Assembly (NCBI RefSeq): GCF_006716065.1 | Contig: NZ_VFOL01000001.1 | Coordinates: forward strand, 5,518,001 to 5,582,000 | DNA length: 64,000 nt | Source of the DNA: Salinispora arenicola | GTDB lineage: Bacteria; Actinomycetota; Actinomycetes; Mycobacteriales; Micromonosporaceae | Reading direction: 5' to 3' | Shown: one piece after another, positions 54,195 to 61,124 of the stretch | Layout of the letters: every line of letters starts with the position of its first letter | Numbering within the stretch: position 1 is the stretch's first letter | Notes under the pieces: generated by a model | What the model was told of the DNA's origin: nothing | The model's database searches: none | What the model saw: the letters and a program-made list of their open reading frames with translations, nothing else | Translations under genes and position numbers: made by a program

Positions 54195-54223
54195 CATCGA
54201 TGTCAGTCACAAGGAGGAGGACC

Positions 54224-54277
54224 ATGTACACCATCGACGACACTTTCGGCGCCGGTCCGACGGCAGCCCGACGGTGA
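54224..54277 (+). CDS. 17-residue leader peptide of the DivIVA-domain operon
   Basis: ATG at 54224 with a near-perfect AAGGAGGAGG site four bases away. The frame encodes MYTIDDTFGAGPTAARR and stops at 54275-54277 overlapping the GTG of the next gene (GTGA). A strong ribosome site on a 17-codon frame and the coupled overlap suggest translation of the next gene depends on it. Confidence 0.55.
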   Translation: MYTIDDTFGAGPTAARR

Positions 54278-54546
54278 TCTACCTGAGCGGTGAACGGCTA
54301 CGCCCGTACCAGATCCGCAGCGTCGCCTTCGACACCCGCCGGCGTGGCCTCGACCCGACGCAGGTACACGACTACCTGAGCCGGGTCGCCGACGAGATCG
54401 ACCGCCTGCACCGTGACCTGACCACCGCGAACACCGAGGCGGAACGCGTCCGTCAGGCCCTACGCCAGTGGCAGTCCCGGCACACCGACTGCTGCCACCA
54501 CCGCGCCGACGCACACGGCGCCCCCGACGTCGACCACAGGAGGTAA
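54274..54546 (+). CDS. DivIVA domain protein (90 aa)
   Basis: GTG start overlapping the leader stop. The DivIVA N-terminal motif is clear (RPYQIRSVAFDTRRRGLDPTQVHDYLSRVADEIDRLHRDL), followed by a coiled-coil helix (TTANTEAERVRQALRQW) and a histidine/cysteine-rich end (HTDCCHHRADAH). Only the membrane-curvature-binding N-terminal domain and a short coil are present, much smaller than Wag31/DivIVA. It may act as a polar adaptor; this is inference. Confidence 0.75.
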   Translation: MIYLSGERLRPYQIRSVAFDTRRRGLDPTQVHDYLSRVADEIDRLHRDLTTANTEAERVRQALRQWQSRHTDCCHHRADAHGAPDVDHRR

Positions 54547-54550
54547 CACC

Positions 54551-55006
54551 ATGGCAACCCCACGCTGGACCCTCCACCTGCCGACCATGCTCACCAGCCG
54601 AGACGAGGCGATCATCCTGGCCACGGCGCTACGCGACGCCCTCGCGCACATCACCGCCATCGACTTCGGCGAAACCACGCTCAGCGAGGAGGACCGGCAG
54701 TTCCTGCGGATCCGGGTCTGGTGCGACGCCCGACTCGACGGAGTGAACCGCTGCCGCCGTCGCGACGACCACGCCGGGCCGTGCGGTACGGCCGAACCCG
54801 CTGTTGGCGCCGGCCCGGCTGGTGGCGTCCACCTCGCTGGTGGCGTCCACACCGCTGGTGGTGCCTACGCCGCCGGGAACACCGACCCCGGTGGTGGCAC
54901 CGACACCGTCAATTTGTCACTAACCAATAGAACTCTCGATAGCAACATAATCGACAATGTCCACGGATCACATGCCTCGGGCTCCCCTCCCGGAGGCCGC
55001 ACCTGA
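54551..55006 (+). CDS. Hypothetical protein with hexapeptide repeats
   Basis: 151 residues with an AGGAGG site. Residues 1-80 look like a folded domain (LHLPTMLTSRDEAIILATALRDA, CDARLDGVNRCRRRDDHAGPC). Then an AGGVHL-type hexapeptide is repeated three times (18-bp repeats, 54818-54871), and the last 35 residues come from AT-rich DNA unlike the rest (VNLSLTNRTLDSNIID). The tail may be recent read-through. No family recognised. Third gene of the leader/DivIVA unit. Confidence 0.55.
   Translation: MATPRWTLHLPTMLTSRDEAIILATALRDALAHITAIDFGETTLSEEDRQFLRIRVWCDARLDGVNRCRRRDDHAGPCGTAEPAVGAGPAGGVHLAGGVHTAGGAYAAGNTDPGGGTDTVNLSLTNRTLDSNIIDNVHGSHASGSPPGGRT
54818..54871 (+). repeat. Three 18-bp tandem repeats in the hypothetical gene
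   Basis: Copies at 54818-54835, 54836-54853 and 54854-54871, with the third diverged at several positions. In frame: AGGVHL, AGGVHT, AGGAYA. Confidence 0.8.
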
Positions 55007-55182
55007 ACACCACGCCCCGGGAAGGCCCCGTGGACTTATCGGGCAAAGTCGCTTGGCTTGGATAGCCGACCGGAAACAATGCGTACACGAAAGGGTGAGT
55101 TGCTATTTGTTTCATGCTGGTTAATGCTTACGGCACGGCCAGCTCCCAATTGATCAGCCCTCGTCCCCGGAGGTGCCCACTC

Positions 55183-55422
55183 ATGATCCGACGGATGTCC
55201 GTCATCCTGGCGTTCCTCGCCACCGCCATCATCGTCGCGCCCGCAGCGCCCGCGCAGGCTCGCGCCTGCACGTTCGGCTACGAGTGCTACACGACCTTCT
55301 ACTCCGACCCCTCGCACACCACCGTGGTGGGAACCCTCTACGAGGACTGCCAAGGCGAGCCCACCATGCACGGCACCCGCAGCGGCTTCAAGACGTTCCA
55401 GGAGTACCCCTGCGAGCGGTGA
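55183..55422 (+). CDS. Secreted small protein (DUF6289-like)
   Basis: 79 residues from the ATG at 55183, with CCGGAGGTG upstream. A signal peptide (MIRRMSVILAFLATAIIVA, cleavage after APAQARA) is followed by a small cysteine-containing domain CTFGYECYTTFYSD and DCQGEPTMHGTRSGFKTFQEYPC. Four cysteines suggest two disulfides. The pattern recalls the DUF6289 group of secreted actinomycete proteins. The stop codon sits in a 19-bp tandem repeat. Confidence 0.7.
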   Translation: MIRRMSVILAFLATAIIVAPAAPAQARACTFGYECYTTFYSDPSHTTVVGTLYEDCQGEPTMHGTRSGFKTFQEYPCER

Positions 55423-55455
55423 TCCCCGTTACCCAGGGTGATCCCCGCTACTCAG
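55418..55455 (+). repeat. 19-bp tandem repeat spanning a stop codon
   Basis: 55418-55436 and 55437-55455 differ at two positions (GGTGATCCCCGTTACCCAG / GGTGATCCCCGCTACTCAG). The first copy contains the TGA of the secreted protein gene. A 13-bp palindrome ACTCAG-A-CTGAGT follows at 55450-55462. Confidence 0.85.
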
Positions 55456-55646
55456 ACTGAGTCACCACTGCCCACGGTAAGCCGACTCAGCCGGACCCAG
55501 CACCGACAACGCCCCACCTGGGAGCTGGCCGCCCCCGTTGACCTCGAACGACTCCCGATTACTGAGCAGGATCGGTCGACCGCACCACCGCCGACCAGCG
55601 GAGATTGGCCAGCCGCCGCCTGATCACCGTCCGGGCGGTGCCCGCG

Positions 55647-56348
55647 TCAGTGCACGCTACGGGCGAGGACCGCACGGGCAACATCATCGGGGGCGGCACT
55701 CGCCTCGGCGACCAGTTCCCCGGCAGCGGACCAGATGCCCGAACGGCCGGACGTTCGGGCGAAGCCGCCGCCGGTCGGTCCGGCGAAGGCCGCCACGGCG
55801 ACCCAGACGCCGTGGTCGGCGGCGACCCGACGGGCACGCGCGCCATGAACGTCGGCCTCATGGTCGGCGTGGACGACGCCCGCCACGTAGCCGTCGATAC
55901 CCAGCGCGGCCGTCTTCGCTGCGTGCTCGGGAACGCCGGTGTCACGGCAGACGGCCAGCCCCAGCCGCCACCCGTCCACGTCGATCACGGCGGGCTCGCC
56001 GGGGACGAAACGGGGCACCTCCTCGCCGTGCAGGTGGACCTTCCGGTAGGCCACCCACGCACCATCCCCATCCACTGCCAGAACACCGATGCTCGGACCG
56101 GGCACCGGGGCGCCGACCAGCGCGAGCGCCCCGGTCTCGGCGCAGGCGGCGACAACGGGGGCCAGCCGTTCATCGGCGGGGGCGACCGGAAGCGCATCCA
56201 GTTCGTAGCCGGTCAGCGACATCTCGGGGAACACCACCACCCGCGCGTCCGCCGCCCGGACCGCCGCCGCGTGGGCCTCCGCGTTGGCCATCACGTCGTA
56301 GGCGACGCACCGTGGCTGTGCCACCGCGATGCTCAACCGCTTCCTCAT
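55647..56348 (-). CDS. Carbon-nitrogen hydrolase (nitrilase fold)
   Basis: 233 residues from the ATG at 56348 (MRKRLSIAVAQP), with GAGGGAGG upstream. The catalytic triad positions are Glu in VVFPEMSLTGYE, Lys in YRKVHLHG and Cys in LAVCRDTGVPE. The glutamate loop and triad look complete. Amide or nitrile substrate cannot be assigned. It is monocistronic and lies between a secreted-protein gene and a Clp_N protein. Confidence 0.86.
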   Translation of the reverse strand: MRKRLSIAVAQPRCVAYDVMANAEAHAAAVRAADARVVVFPEMSLTGYELDALPVAPADERLAPVVAACAETGALALVGAPVPGPSIGVLAVDGDGAWVAYRKVHLHGEEVPRFVPGEPAVIDVDGWRLGLAVCRDTGVPEHAAKTAALGIDGYVAGVVHADHEADVHGARARRVAADHGVWVAVAAFAGPTGGGFARTSGRSGIWSAAGELVAEASAAPDDVARAVLARSVH

Positions 56349-56546
56349 CCTGCCTCCCTCGACTGCCACGCCTGTCCCTGACCGCCCCCGACCGCCACCT
56401 GGTGTCCGCGACTGGCGCGGGCCGCTCGGACATCATGGCTTGCCGACCAGGCCCGCGCAGCGGCGCCTGTCCCGGACCGCCCCTGAGCCATCCACGCCTG
56501 CCCTGATCGGACTCGCCCGTCGCCACCTGAACCGACCGCCAGGTCC

Positions 56547-57278
56547 TCAGCTCTTCTTTCGGGTGAGTGCGGCGAGTGCGCCCTGGACTGCGGCCTCCAC
56601 GTCCTTCTTCTCGAGGCCGAGGCCGGTGAGCACTCCGTCGCCGTCCTCCTCCTCGATCAGGGCGAGCAGAATATGCTCGGTACCGATGTAGTTGTGGCCG
56701 AGGCGAAGCGCCTCCCGGAAGGTCAGCTCCAGGACCTTCTTACCTCGTGCGTCGTACGGGATCAGGTCCGGCACCTGCTCGACTCGCGGCGGCAGGGTAG
56801 TCATGACCGCCTCTCGGAGGCTGTCCAGGGAGATCCCTCGCGCCCTGATCAATTGAGGGGCGAGGGCGTCCAGGTCGACCAGCAGCCCCAACGCCAGGTG
56901 CCCCGGGCCGATCTCGACGTTTCCCGCAGCCCGCGCCTCCTCCTGGGAGGCGACGACGACGTTGCGGGCCCGGGTGGTGAACCGGCCGAAGCCGGCCTCC
57001 GAGCCGAGAGCCGCGGCCGTCTCGACCTTCGCGGCCGAGCGCTTCTGGGCGGCCTGCTTGCTGACGCCCATGCTGCGGCCGATCTCGGTCCAGGAGGCGC
57101 CTGAGCGTCGGGCCTGGTCAACGAAGTGACCGATCAGGTGGTCGGCCACTTCGCCGAGGTGGTCACCGGCAAGGACCGCATCGGCGAGTTGGTCCAGTGC
57201 GTTGGTGTGCGCTTGCTTGATGTGGTCGATCAGTTCGTCCAGGCGCACCGGATGGGTCATCGTCAACGGCTCAGTCAT
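56547..57278 (-). CDS. HTH protein with Clp N-terminal domain
   Basis: 243 residues. The N-terminus is a helical region with a helix-turn-helix (ARRSGASWTEIGRSMGVSKQAAQKR). The C-terminal part is a double Clp_N repeat (GRFTTRARNVVVASQEEARAAGNVEIGPGHLALGLL, then KKVLELTFREALRLGHNYIGTEHILLALIEEEDG). It lacks an ATPase. Two perfect GTCAAC..GTTGAC palindromes lie directly upstream, suggesting self-regulation. Such proteins may sense misfolded protein through Clp_N; that is inference. Confidence 0.85.
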   Translation of the reverse strand: MTEPLTMTHPVRLDELIDHIKQAHTNALDQLADAVLAGDHLGEVADHLIGHFVDQARRSGASWTEIGRSMGVSKQAAQKRSAAKVETAAALGSEAGFGRFTTRARNVVVASQEEARAAGNVEIGPGHLALGLLVDLDALAPQLIRARGISLDSLREAVMTTLPPRVEQVPDLIPYDARGKKVLELTFREALRLGHNYIGTEHILLALIEEEDGDGVLTGLGLEKKDVEAAVQGALAALTRKKS

Positions 57279-57280
57279 GC

Positions 57281-57324
57281 GTCAACCATAGGTTGACGGC
57301 CCCATCCGTCAACTGCTGGTTGAC
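57281..57324 (-). promoter_or_regulatory. Two perfect 17-bp operator palindromes upstream of the Clp_N-HTH gene
   Basis: GTCAACCATAGGTTGAC (57281-57297) and GTCAACTGCTGGTTGAC (57308-57324), centre-to-centre 27 bp. A single GTCAAC half-site lies at 57262-57267 inside the gene start. The first site begins two bases before the start codon, so bound protein would block initiation. Confidence 0.75.
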
Positions 57325-57433
57325 GACCCATGAAATCGGCGCTCGGGGCTATCCCACACCACACTCGGCGACCCACCCCGCCCGCCGGCCACATACCCGC
57401 TTGCCCTGAACGGGACACCCAGCCAGACCGAGC

Positions 57434-57515
57434 GGCTCCGTCAGCCACCGGGCTGACGGAGCCGGCCCGAGCCGAGGCTCGGGTAGGCGAACGGGCAGGA
57501 CCCGTTCGGCTACCC
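57434..57515 (-). terminator. Three-hairpin array after the DUF1254 gene
   Basis: Hairpin A: GGCTCCGTCAGCC (57434-57446)/GGCTGACGGAGCC (57451-57463), loop ACCG. Hairpin B: CCCGAGC (57466-57472)/GCTCGGG (57477-57483). Hairpin C: GGGTAG (57481-57486) plus CGAACGGG (57488-57495) with CCCGTTCG (57501-57508) and CTACCC (57510-57515), one G-G mismatch; B and C share three bases. It lies 14 bases past the DUF1254 stop. Confidence 0.75.
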
Positions 57516-57528
57516 ACAAAGGACGGAA

Positions 57529-58917
57529 CTACCAGCTACCACCGCCCGAATACGGCCGTCGCCCGGTGTCGCGCCGGTCAATCTTCTTCACCGGCGGCGG
57601 GACGTATGTGCCGTCGGCGACACGTCCCTGCGGACCGTAGACACGGAGCATCATACTGAAGTCCCCCTTGGGAATGGGCAGCCAGTTGGCCTTGCTCACC
57701 CCGCGCGGAGGGGTTGGTGTTGCATAGATGGTAATAGACCCATCTCTATTTCGCTCGAGACCTGGCGTATAACTGGCCACAACCCACTTGTCCTTCGGGT
57801 TAGGGACCAGACTTATCGTACCCGCGAGATATGAGGTGACCGACCAGAACTGTTCCGCCTGAGGAATTTGATCCCTTTCGAACGTGATAGTGTATCCGCC
57901 GGAAGCACCATTGAGCCGTCGACCATTTTTGTCAAGGAACACGTCATAGTACGCCGACTTCTCGATGTCATTGCAGTACTGGCAGAATTGAGTGATCGAG
58001 GACCGGTCGAGATAGTTGCGCCCCCAGAAGCCGATGTTACGGAAATTGATCCAGTTGTTCTCGTCGGTGTTCGAAAGATAATTACGGATGATCGCAGCGT
58101 GTGCGTCCTGCGTCGCTCGCGCGAACACCCTCTCGAAGCCTCCCCTGCTGAACAACCTGTCGAATCTCTCCGACAAGATTCTGTTTTCTCCAGTGAGCGG
58201 TGGAGTTCTGATGCTCTTGACCGCCCGCTGAAGCTCCTCCAGAAAGCGAATCGGATTGGTTGCGATCAAGGTATCCGCGTCACGCTTGAACGAACGACCA
58301 TAGAAAAAAACGGGGACGATCAGGGTTTCCCGCAACGAACCCCTCAGGTATGCCAACAGCGGCCCCATGCGCAGCGACCGCCGAAACTCCTCGGCAATTG
58401 CGATCTGGTTCTCCCCGTCCGAGGAGAACTTGTCAGTCCGAATGATCAAGGTTGCACTCGTCACAGGAAGTGGCACCCTAATGACGTTCGGAGGGAGTTT
58501 CCCTCGCCAGCCTGGACCCGTAAAGGCGTACGTGCCGCCAGAATCCGTCGAGATGTTCGTGTTGATGATGTCCCCGTAGACATCCAAGACAAGGACACCG
58601 TAGGTAGCAGTCGTTTCCGGTATCACCAAAATGGCTGGCTCGTGGCGCACACCAATGACCGCAGATGTGTACAACGTGTCATCATTCGGCGCCACCACGG
58701 CACGCCACACCGTGGACATCCGATCCGGCCCAAAAAGAATGTTAGGCAACAGGATGCGCTGTTGTTCGTGCGTGAACCATCGAGGGTAGAACTTTGTCAC
58801 ATACCGACGCGTAACATCATAGATTTCCCCCACCCGCTCATCGATCACCGCATTCTTCGCGGAGGGTGACTTCGCCGAAACGGGCGACATAGTGGCAGTG
58901 AGCAAAACCCCGGACAA
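57529..58917 (-). CDS. DUF1254/DUF1214 domain protein, signal peptide out of frame
   Basis: 462 residues. The N-terminal DUF1254 region has PNDDTLYTSAVIGVRHEPAILVIPET and VLVLDVYGDIINTN. The C-terminal DUF1214 part has GGYTITFERDQIPQAEQFWSVTSY and GRRLNG. The only in-frame start is a TTG at 58917, giving a truncated leader. A complete signal peptide, MARRTLHILAVALILVRG, starts with ATG at 58960 but is one frame off; the slip site is GGGG/TTTT at 58904-58911. Base composition is much lower in GC than its neighbours, so it is probably acquired. Function unknown. Confidence 0.7.
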   Translation of the reverse strand: MSGVLLTATMSPVSAKSPSAKNAVIDERVGEIYDVTRRYVTKFYPRWFTHEQQRILLPNILFGPDRMSTVWRAVVAPNDDTLYTSAVIGVRHEPAILVIPETTATYGVLVLDVYGDIINTNISTDSGGTYAFTGPGWRGKLPPNVIRVPLPVTSATLIIRTDKFSSDGENQIAIAEEFRRSLRMGPLLAYLRGSLRETLIVPVFFYGRSFKRDADTLIATNPIRFLEELQRAVKSIRTPPLTGENRILSERFDRLFSRGGFERVFARATQDAHAAIIRNYLSNTDENNWINFRNIGFWGRNYLDRSSITQFCQYCNDIEKSAYYDVFLDKNGRRLNGASGGYTITFERDQIPQAEQFWSVTSYLAGTISLVPNPKDKWVVASYTPGLERNRDGSITIYATPTPPRGVSKANWLPIPKGDFSMMLRVYGPQGRVADGTYVPPPVKKIDRRDTGRRPYSGGGSW

Positions 58918-58960
58918 GGATTAGGGCGACAGCGAGAATGTGGAGCGTACGACGCGCCAT

Positions 58961-59712
58961 GCCCGTTCTTCCAACCATAGATTCCCCCGTTTGGCTGATA
59001 GATGGGGTCAGCATCCAATACATAGACAGAGCGACATTTAATGCTGATACCCAGACGTTTCAGAACATCTCTCACATTCTGGCTGTCCCGGTTGGCACGC
59101 CGGGTCCCATCGCGCTCGACGTCACCCGGGAGGCGGATACCGCGAGGTCAGATGTGCCGGCGCCAGGGGGTCCTACTAGGCTAGACGACGTGCACCGGTC
59201 CGATGAACCGAGCACGGTCCACACCCGAGCATGCGACATCTCCTGACTACGGTGATCTCAACGGTCTGAGCAGAGCTCGTAGTGCCCTGTAGGGTTGGGA
59301 CGAGTTCGTGGCAGCGTGTGCGGAGCTCGAGCCAGGCACTACTCGGGCGTGAAGCTGGTGGCCACTGGGGGATCTGCCCGAGACCGTGGTGATCGCCGTC
59401 AGGTCCGCGAAGGAACCGTACCGGTCGCACGAGACTGCCGACCGAACCCAGCCCGGTCACCTGGTAACCCTCCAGCGCCACCGCGTTCGCTACGGCGCGC
59501 CCCTCCAGTCACCTACGGGAACCCCGCGACGTGAAGCGCAGCTGCCTCAGAAACGCCTGCGTCTCCACCGGTAGGGCGGTGTCCGCGTGCCCCCGGCCCA
59601 GGGACCTGCTGGCGGGACTCGAAGCCCTGCCGATGATGTGGCAGGTGCACCGAACACCCACTATCGAACCGCGGCACACACAGCACGGCATCAGGCGGCC
59701 TGGCGTCGCTGG
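58961..59712. other. Intergenic region without a supported gene
   Basis: About 750 bases. The left part is AT-richer, like the DUF1254 gene, and should hold its promoter. From 59250 onward the composition is GC-rich again. Open frames on both strands are short, have no clear ribosome site and match no family I recognise. A decayed gene is possible but cannot be shown. Confidence 0.4.
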
Positions 59713-60324
59713 TCAGGAGCCGACCGGTTGGGGAGCGCGGCCCGCGCCCCGGCCCTTCATGACGTGCTGAAGCAGGGTGATGAGGACTTCCTTGCTCGAC
59801 TCCCGCTTCCTGGCGTCACACAGCATCACCGGCACGTCCGGGTCAAGGTTGAGGGCCGTCTGCACCTCGTCCAGGTTGTAGGAGTGTGCCCCGTCGAAGC
59901 AGTTCACCGCCACGATGAACGGCAGCCGGTGGCGCTCGAAGTAGTCGACCGAGGGAAAGCAGTCCGCGATACGGCGGGTGTCGGCCAGCACGACCGCTCC
60001 CAGAGCCCCCAACGCCAACTCGTCCCAGACGAACCAGAATCGGTCCTGTCCAGGGGTACCGAAGAGATACAGCACAAGGTCGTCGCCGAAGCTGATACGG
60101 CCGAAGTCCATGGCCACCGTCGTGGTCGACTTCATCTCGACGCCGGATAGATCGTCGACTCCCACGCCCTGTTCGGAGAGCACCTCCTCGGTGCGCAACG
60201 GTTTCGTTTCGCTCACGGCGCCGACGAGGGTGGTCTTGCCGACGCCGAAGCCACCCGCAATAAGGATCTTGACAACGGTGGGAAGGACGGTCTCAGCGTC
60301 GCCCTCAGAGTGCTCGTAGTCCAT
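59713..60324 (-). CDS. Small GTP/ATP-binding protein of a conservon (CvnD-like)
   Basis: 203 residues from the ATG at 60324 (MDYEHSEGDAE). Walker A GGFGVGKTT is at about residue 28. FGTPGQDRFWFVWDEL and NCFDG follow, with VMLCDARKR replacing the usual NKxD region. These are the Ras-like GTPases of conservons. It overlaps the DUF742 gene by 20 bases and is last of the four-gene conservon. It probably relays a signal from the membrane kinase. Confidence 0.9.
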   Translation of the reverse strand: MDYEHSEGDAETVLPTVVKILIAGGFGVGKTTLVGAVSETKPLRTEEVLSEQGVGVDDLSGVEMKSTTTVAMDFGRISFGDDLVLYLFGTPGQDRFWFVWDELALGALGAVVLADTRRIADCFPSVDYFERHRLPFIVAVNCFDGAHSYNLDEVQTALNLDPDVPVMLCDARKRESSKEVLITLLQHVMKGRGAGRAPQPVGS

Positions 60325-60682
60325 CAAGAAGCGCCTCGAATACATCGTCGTGGGGAAGTGTGGTCGATGTGGGCTCGGTGACCCGGACCAGCCGCCATGC
60401 CAGCAGGTCGTCGAGCAGAACACGTACGGTGCCGAGCGGAAGGCTGAGATGGGCGGCGACCTCGGCCACCGCCAAGGGCCGCTGGCAAAGGCTGACGATG
60501 CTGACGTGTTCGGGGGCGATGCCGATCTCGTGTGGAGAGGCGGCCTCGGCGGTCGCTCTCACGAGTGAGATCACGTTGTAGCGGTTCTTCGCAGCGGCTC
60601 TACCTCGGGTCACCGCGTAGGGGCGGACGACGGGACCAGCGTCATCGTCCACCCATGCGGCGTCAGTATCAGACTTTGCCAT
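60305..60682 (-). CDS. DUF742 protein (CvnC-like)
   Basis: 125 residues with VVRPYAVTRGRA near the start and a winged-helix-like C-terminus (VAEVAAHLSLPLGTVRVLLDDLLAWRLV). The third component of the conservon. Overlaps the GTPase gene start. Confidence 0.9.
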   Translation of the reverse strand: MAKSDTDAAWVDDDAGPVVRPYAVTRGRAAAKNRYNVISLVRATAEAASPHEIGIAPEHVSIVSLCQRPLAVAEVAAHLSLPLGTVRVLLDDLLAWRLVRVTEPTSTTLPHDDVFEALLDGLRAL

Positions 60683-60690
60683 GACGGCCC

Positions 60691-61110
60691 CTAGTTACTA
60701 ATTGACGATTCGGGCGTCCGAGTCGCGGCGGCGAGATACTTGCCGGCTCGACCAACGAGCACGGCCATCTCGTAGGCGATGAGTCCGACGTCGGCGCCCT
60801 CTGCCGCAAGGACAGCCAGGCATGCACCGTTGCCGGCAGCCATGACGAACAAGAACGACGAGTCCAACTCAATAATCGTCTGCCGCACGTTGCCGCCACT
60901 GCCAAAGCGTTGACCCGCACCCTTGGCGAGGCTCTGGATCCCGGAGGCGATCGCCGCCAGGTGCTCGCCGTCATCGCGGCTGATTTCCGCCGATGTGGTG
61001 ATGAGCAGTCCGTCGACGGAGAGGACGATGGCGCTCTCGACCTGCGTGACCTGGCTCACCAGGTCGTTGAGCAAAAAGGCCAGATCGGCATTCGATCTGT
61101 ACTGTACCAC
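60691..61110 (-). CDS. Roadblock/LC7 domain protein (CvnB-like)
   Basis: 139 residues with the roadblock fold: LNDLVSQVTQVESAIVLSVDGLLITTSAEISRDDGEHLAAIASGIQSLA. It is the GTPase-activating partner type found between the sensor kinase and DUF742 in conservons; eight bases separate it from DUF742. Confidence 0.92.
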   Translation of the reverse strand: MVQYRSNADLAFLLNDLVSQVTQVESAIVLSVDGLLITTSAEISRDDGEHLAAIASGIQSLAKGAGQRFGSGGNVRQTIIELDSSFLFVMAAGNGACLAVLAAEGADVGLIAYEMAVLVGRAGKYLAAATRTPESSISN

Positions 61111-61124
61111 TCTCGCTCCTCTTT

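Noticed and set aside
58845..59075. 76-codon minus frame starting MRDVLKRLGIS
   Set aside because: No ribosome site; overlaps the DUF1254 promoter and signal peptide.
59176..59691. Possible transposase or enzyme remnant
   Set aside because: None of the short frames shows a known motif, and no inverted terminal repeats were seen.
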